Origin: Cryptococcus deneoformans JEC21
Lineage: Eukaryota; Basidiomycota; Tremellomycetes; Tremellales; Cryptococcaceae
Assembly: GCF_000091045.1 (NCBI RefSeq)
Contig: NC_006693.1
Span: 420,799 to 484,798, forward strand
Direction: 5' to 3'
Length of the DNA stretch: 64,000 nt
The notes under the pieces were generated by a model. It was not told the origin of the DNA and searched no databases. It saw only the letters and a program-made list of their open reading frames with translations. This document shows positions 61,156 to 64,000 of the stretch, one piece after another (position 1 is the stretch's first letter; each line of letters opens with the position of its first letter). A program made the translations under genes and the position numbers.

Positions 61156-62669
61156 ATGGCCCGCCTGCCCCCCCTCGCCGTCCTCTTCGCCGCCCTCGGG
61201 GCACTCGCCCACGGGGACCACTCCTTCGACCTCTCAGACCAGGCAGACAACGCCCTCTCCTACGCCGAACGCCATGTACGTCCCCGCTCACCCGCTCACC
61301 GCTCACGCCCACCCACAGATGCACACAGAACACCACATAGATTCCTTTGACCTCGAATCCTTCTTCAAGCTCCATGACCTCGACATGAACGGCTACTGGG
61401 ACGAGCTCGAAATCCAGGCCGTCTACGGACTGCACCACCACTCCCTCAAGGACAAGATGCGCAAGGGAGCACAGGTGGACGCGAGAGCACAGAATATCGT
61501 TAGCAAAGTGCTCGAGGCGCTGGATAAAAACCAAGATGGTGCGTGTTCTGCATACAGCGGGGCTAGGAAAAGGAGGACTGACAGTGCGGCAGGGAGGATT
61601 TCTCTAGAAGAGTTTCTCGCTGGCGGCACCGAGGGGCTTCCGAGCTTTGAGGGGTATAAGGATTTAGGTCGCAAGTATCAGCATTTGCGCAGCGTCTCGT
61701 AACCGGCTGACTTTGGCGCTGCAGATCATTACGATGAAGAATCAGAATAGTAAGTTTTTCCTCGCTATCGTGGCGGTTCGTTGATGTCCTGATTGTAGTT
61801 TCCTCCACCATGAAGAAGTAGGCCATCGCTTGCTCATCCTATCTGTTCTTTCTCATTACCACATTTCTTACTCACCACCACTATAGCTGTACCATTCCAC
61901 GCCCGAGACTCAAACAGACGAGTCATATACCCATCCAGAAGGTCCGTGCGCTCTCACCTCCATGTTATCCCCCGGTCCGAGCTCAACACTGACAACTTGT
62001 AGATATCGAACATTTTCAGCGTAAATCCCCTTTCCCTCATGCTTCTAAAACACCCATCCTATATATATACATATACTAACCACACACTGTAAAATCTACA
62101 GACCATGCGGAGATTGAAGATGAAGAAGATGCTCGTGAACGAAGGTTTGAAGGTCTCCCGCCCACCGCCGACTTGACCAAGGACCACGTCGCGGCCGATC
62201 CGCTCGACCACCACGAACACGCTCCCGGGCAAGGACCTTTGGATGAAAATGAAAATCCACAAAGCCGCGGAGATGGAGACGGAGACGAAAACGATTTCAA
62301 ACCGGGAGATGAAGTCGACCCTCCTCCTGTCCGTGTACCGAAAAGAGTCGACCCCGGAGCTGCTCCGCAACGGATCGTGAAAGCCGGGCATCTGGAGGAA
62401 CTTGGGGGTCTCAAACAAGCGGCGCTCGAGCAACCTGGCTGGGTGGGCGGTGCACGACCCAAAAGTGCAGAGGAGCGGTTACGGGCCGGTGTACCTTACA
62501 GTAAGTCGTCAATTTTCCCCTTTACATATTTCACTCTAGCATCCCAACTAACGAGACGATCCGCAGAATACAAGTATGTAATAATTCAACCCCCCATCCC
62601 CAATCATAACTTATTTCGAATGCTAACGTCTCTAGAATGCGCAAGGGTTTCCGGTACGACGAGTTCTAG
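61156..62669 (+). CDS. Secretory EF-hand calcium-binding protein (nucleobindin/Ssp120-like)
   Basis: The signal peptide MARLPPLAVLFAALGALAHG begins the protein. After one intron come the EF-hand loops DLDMNGYWDELE and DKNQDGRISLEEF within the segment LESFFKLHDLDM and NIVSKVLEALDKNQ. The remainder is acidic (HHAEIEDEEDAR; a Gly/Asp-rich DGDGDEN stretch) and ends FRYDEF-stop. The architecture fits nucleobindin/Ssp120 proteins of the Golgi and early secretory pathway. Splicing is unusual: a 19-nt exon (61799-61817) and an 18-nt exon (62003-62020) lie between introns, and the frame is kept only if both are included. The start is the first ATG of the divergent transcript and gives the signal peptide. 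Confidence 0.8.
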
Positions 62670-62978
62670 GTACTTTTTGGAGGGGCTTGTTTACCATGTA
62701 TTTCATATATCCATCAGAACTTTTGCAACTCGTGACTTTTAAATTCAAGCCATTTTTGTTTAGACATCATCAACCATATGCGCCAAACGCTAGCTTGAAT
62801 GATAAGAACAATGCATTTCTTGACATTTATCGCTAATCAAGAATATTTACAAGAAAATGTTACATGCAAGAAATAAGACCATCACTCCCTTGGGATGGTA
62901 TGTTATGATGTATTTTATCTATTGTGAGTCATTTCGCGTCGCGAGAAAAGAACGCGCCGGTTTTTTCTTTCTCTGATG

Positions 62979-64000
62979 TTACAAATGCTCAGGCATCTTT
63001 CTTCTAACTTTTCTTTTAACCATAAACTCTGCAATGCCCTAGGTACATCATCAGTTTTAATTTGGCTGTCCAATAAAAAATTAAATTAAATAAAAAAAGA
63101 CTTACATAGACTAATCCATCGATTACGCCGGCCGACAACACCATCCAGTGGGATATTATGCCAAGTACCGGGTTGCTGCTACCAGAATACGCCATGTCGT
63201 ATACCAATCTTACTAGAGAGACAGAAAATACAGCCATATACTGCGGAAACCCACCACATATATCAGCATCAGGCCCTTCCATCAATACTTTACGAGTCAC
63301 GCCCCCAGGGATACGCAACGGAACGCGAAAAAAAAAAAAAATCCAAAAATCCAAAAAACCAAAAAAAAAACTCACAGCAAAGGGGAAATACAACATTAAC
63401 AGACTTGCCTGCCGATTGAAATAACTCGTCGCCGATCTCTGCTGACAGCCACCACCATTTTTACCAACAGCCCCAAGTTCAGCTGCCGACATCTGATGCT
63501 CTGCGAAAAACTCCTTCAAAGTCTGCCTCTGCTCCTCCGGCGGCTCTTCGCCTTCTTCTTTAACGCCCACCACCTTTTTTTCTGATTCCACTAATGCAGG
63601 AAAACCCGTTGTACAGCCGGCGGAAGCTATTGTCATTGACGTCTGCGATGCTTCAACGCCAACGCCAACGTCAACGCCTGACGAGCCTATCTTGGGAGAT
63701 GATGAGATGAGAGCACTGCCATCGTATGATAATTGAACAGTACCCGACGCATCTTCCGTTTTGCAAGGTGGCGCGATAGCTGACAATGTGTTGGTGGAAG
63801 AAGAGCCCGACTCCAAGGCTAATGCTCTAAAGTGAGATGCTGGTGGGGGCCTTGCAGCAGCACAGTCATTGACACATGTCACAGTCGCGTCGGGTGCTAA
63901 AAGATCCACGTTCCCAACTTGGATAAACTCCATAGCTTCCCATGGTGCTTCAGGATTCACTTCTTTTTTGGGGCTTTGGGGGCAGGCGGCGGAAAGCGTG
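62979..64000 (-). CDS. GPR5: Partial G-protein-coupled receptor (Gpr4/Gpr5-like), C-terminal part
   Basis: The upstream part of the gene lies beyond the right edge. The visible sequence holds a long hydrophilic intracellular loop (PEAPWEAMEFIQVGNVDLLA to EFFAEHQMSAAELGAVGKNG). After FNRQASLLMLYFPFA a purine/pyrimidine-biased intron (about 63246-63368) intervenes, then a membrane helix YMAVFSVSLVRLVYDMA, a loop and helix NPVLGIISHWMVLSAGVIDG with LVY. The final exon gives GIAEFMVKRKVRRKMPEHL-stop, a basic C-tail, ending at 62979. This matches the last two helices of a class of fungal receptors related to Gpr4/Git3, which signal to adenylyl cyclase. The Gpr5 label comes from remembered gene order and is uncertain. 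Confidence 0.75.

Noticed and set aside
63246..63375. A/T-run-rich sequence in the receptor intron as a repeat element
   Set aside because: It reads as an intron with homopolymer runs and has a normal GTGAGT donor and CAG acceptor; no duplicated flanks are seen.

Overview
The window is nuclear DNA from a basidiomycete yeast, most likely of the Cryptococcus neoformans/gattii complex. Nearly every gene is broken by several short introns of about 45-90 nt with GT(A/G)AGT-like donors, genes are tightly packed on both strands, and the gene set matches that group: a Tco2-like double hybrid histidine kinase, a fungal sterylglucosidase, a Rim13 calpain, a SERCA-type Ca2+ ATPase, a Whi5-like repressor and a Gpr4/Gpr5-like receptor. 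From memory, not checked, this order resembles the CNAG_05586 to CNAG_05607 segment of strain H99. All gene models were spliced by eye from the raw sequence.

Left third (1-25.7 kb): a cut-off unknown gene, about 1.9 kb with no recognised gene, a small hydrophobic conserved protein, a GH5 sterylglucosidase (SGL1/EGCrP2), a divergent helicase pair (a Pif1 helicase carrying an RNase H1-type hybrid-binding domain, and mitochondrial Irc3), COA8 (cytochrome oxidase assembly) divergent from BUD22 (18S rRNA maturation), PUT2 (proline catabolism), the RIM13 calpain of the alkaline-pH pathway, a fused pseudouridine-5'-phosphate glycosidase and pseudouridine kinase, and an unrecognised gene.

Middle (26.9-45.1 kb): a protein joining an AN1-like zinc finger to an aminoglycoside-phosphotransferase-type domain, FAP7, NTF2, a secreted GPI-anchor candidate with kelch-like repeats, an AlkB-like dioxygenase whose N-terminal half resembles an SRA/YDG domain, the ER calcium pump ECA1, then 3.3 kb without a recognised gene in front of a Whi5-like repressor. 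The promoter of that repressor has three MCB elements within about 440 bp.

Right third (46-64 kb): the TCO2 hybrid kinase, a WW-domain protein, an INO80 subunit Ies4-like protein, a very large protein with three START-like domains and a C-terminal membrane anchor, a secretory EF-hand protein, and the C-terminal end of a G-protein-coupled receptor.

The neighbours form no operon, as expected in a fungus, but many pairs share short divergent promoters (90-370 bp). The strongest leads for new biology are the SRA-like/zinc/AlkB protein, the hybrid-binding Pif1, the triple-START membrane protein with its duplicated CACGTG/ACGCGT promoter module, and the TCO2 copy whose second kinase lacks a recognisable N-box.
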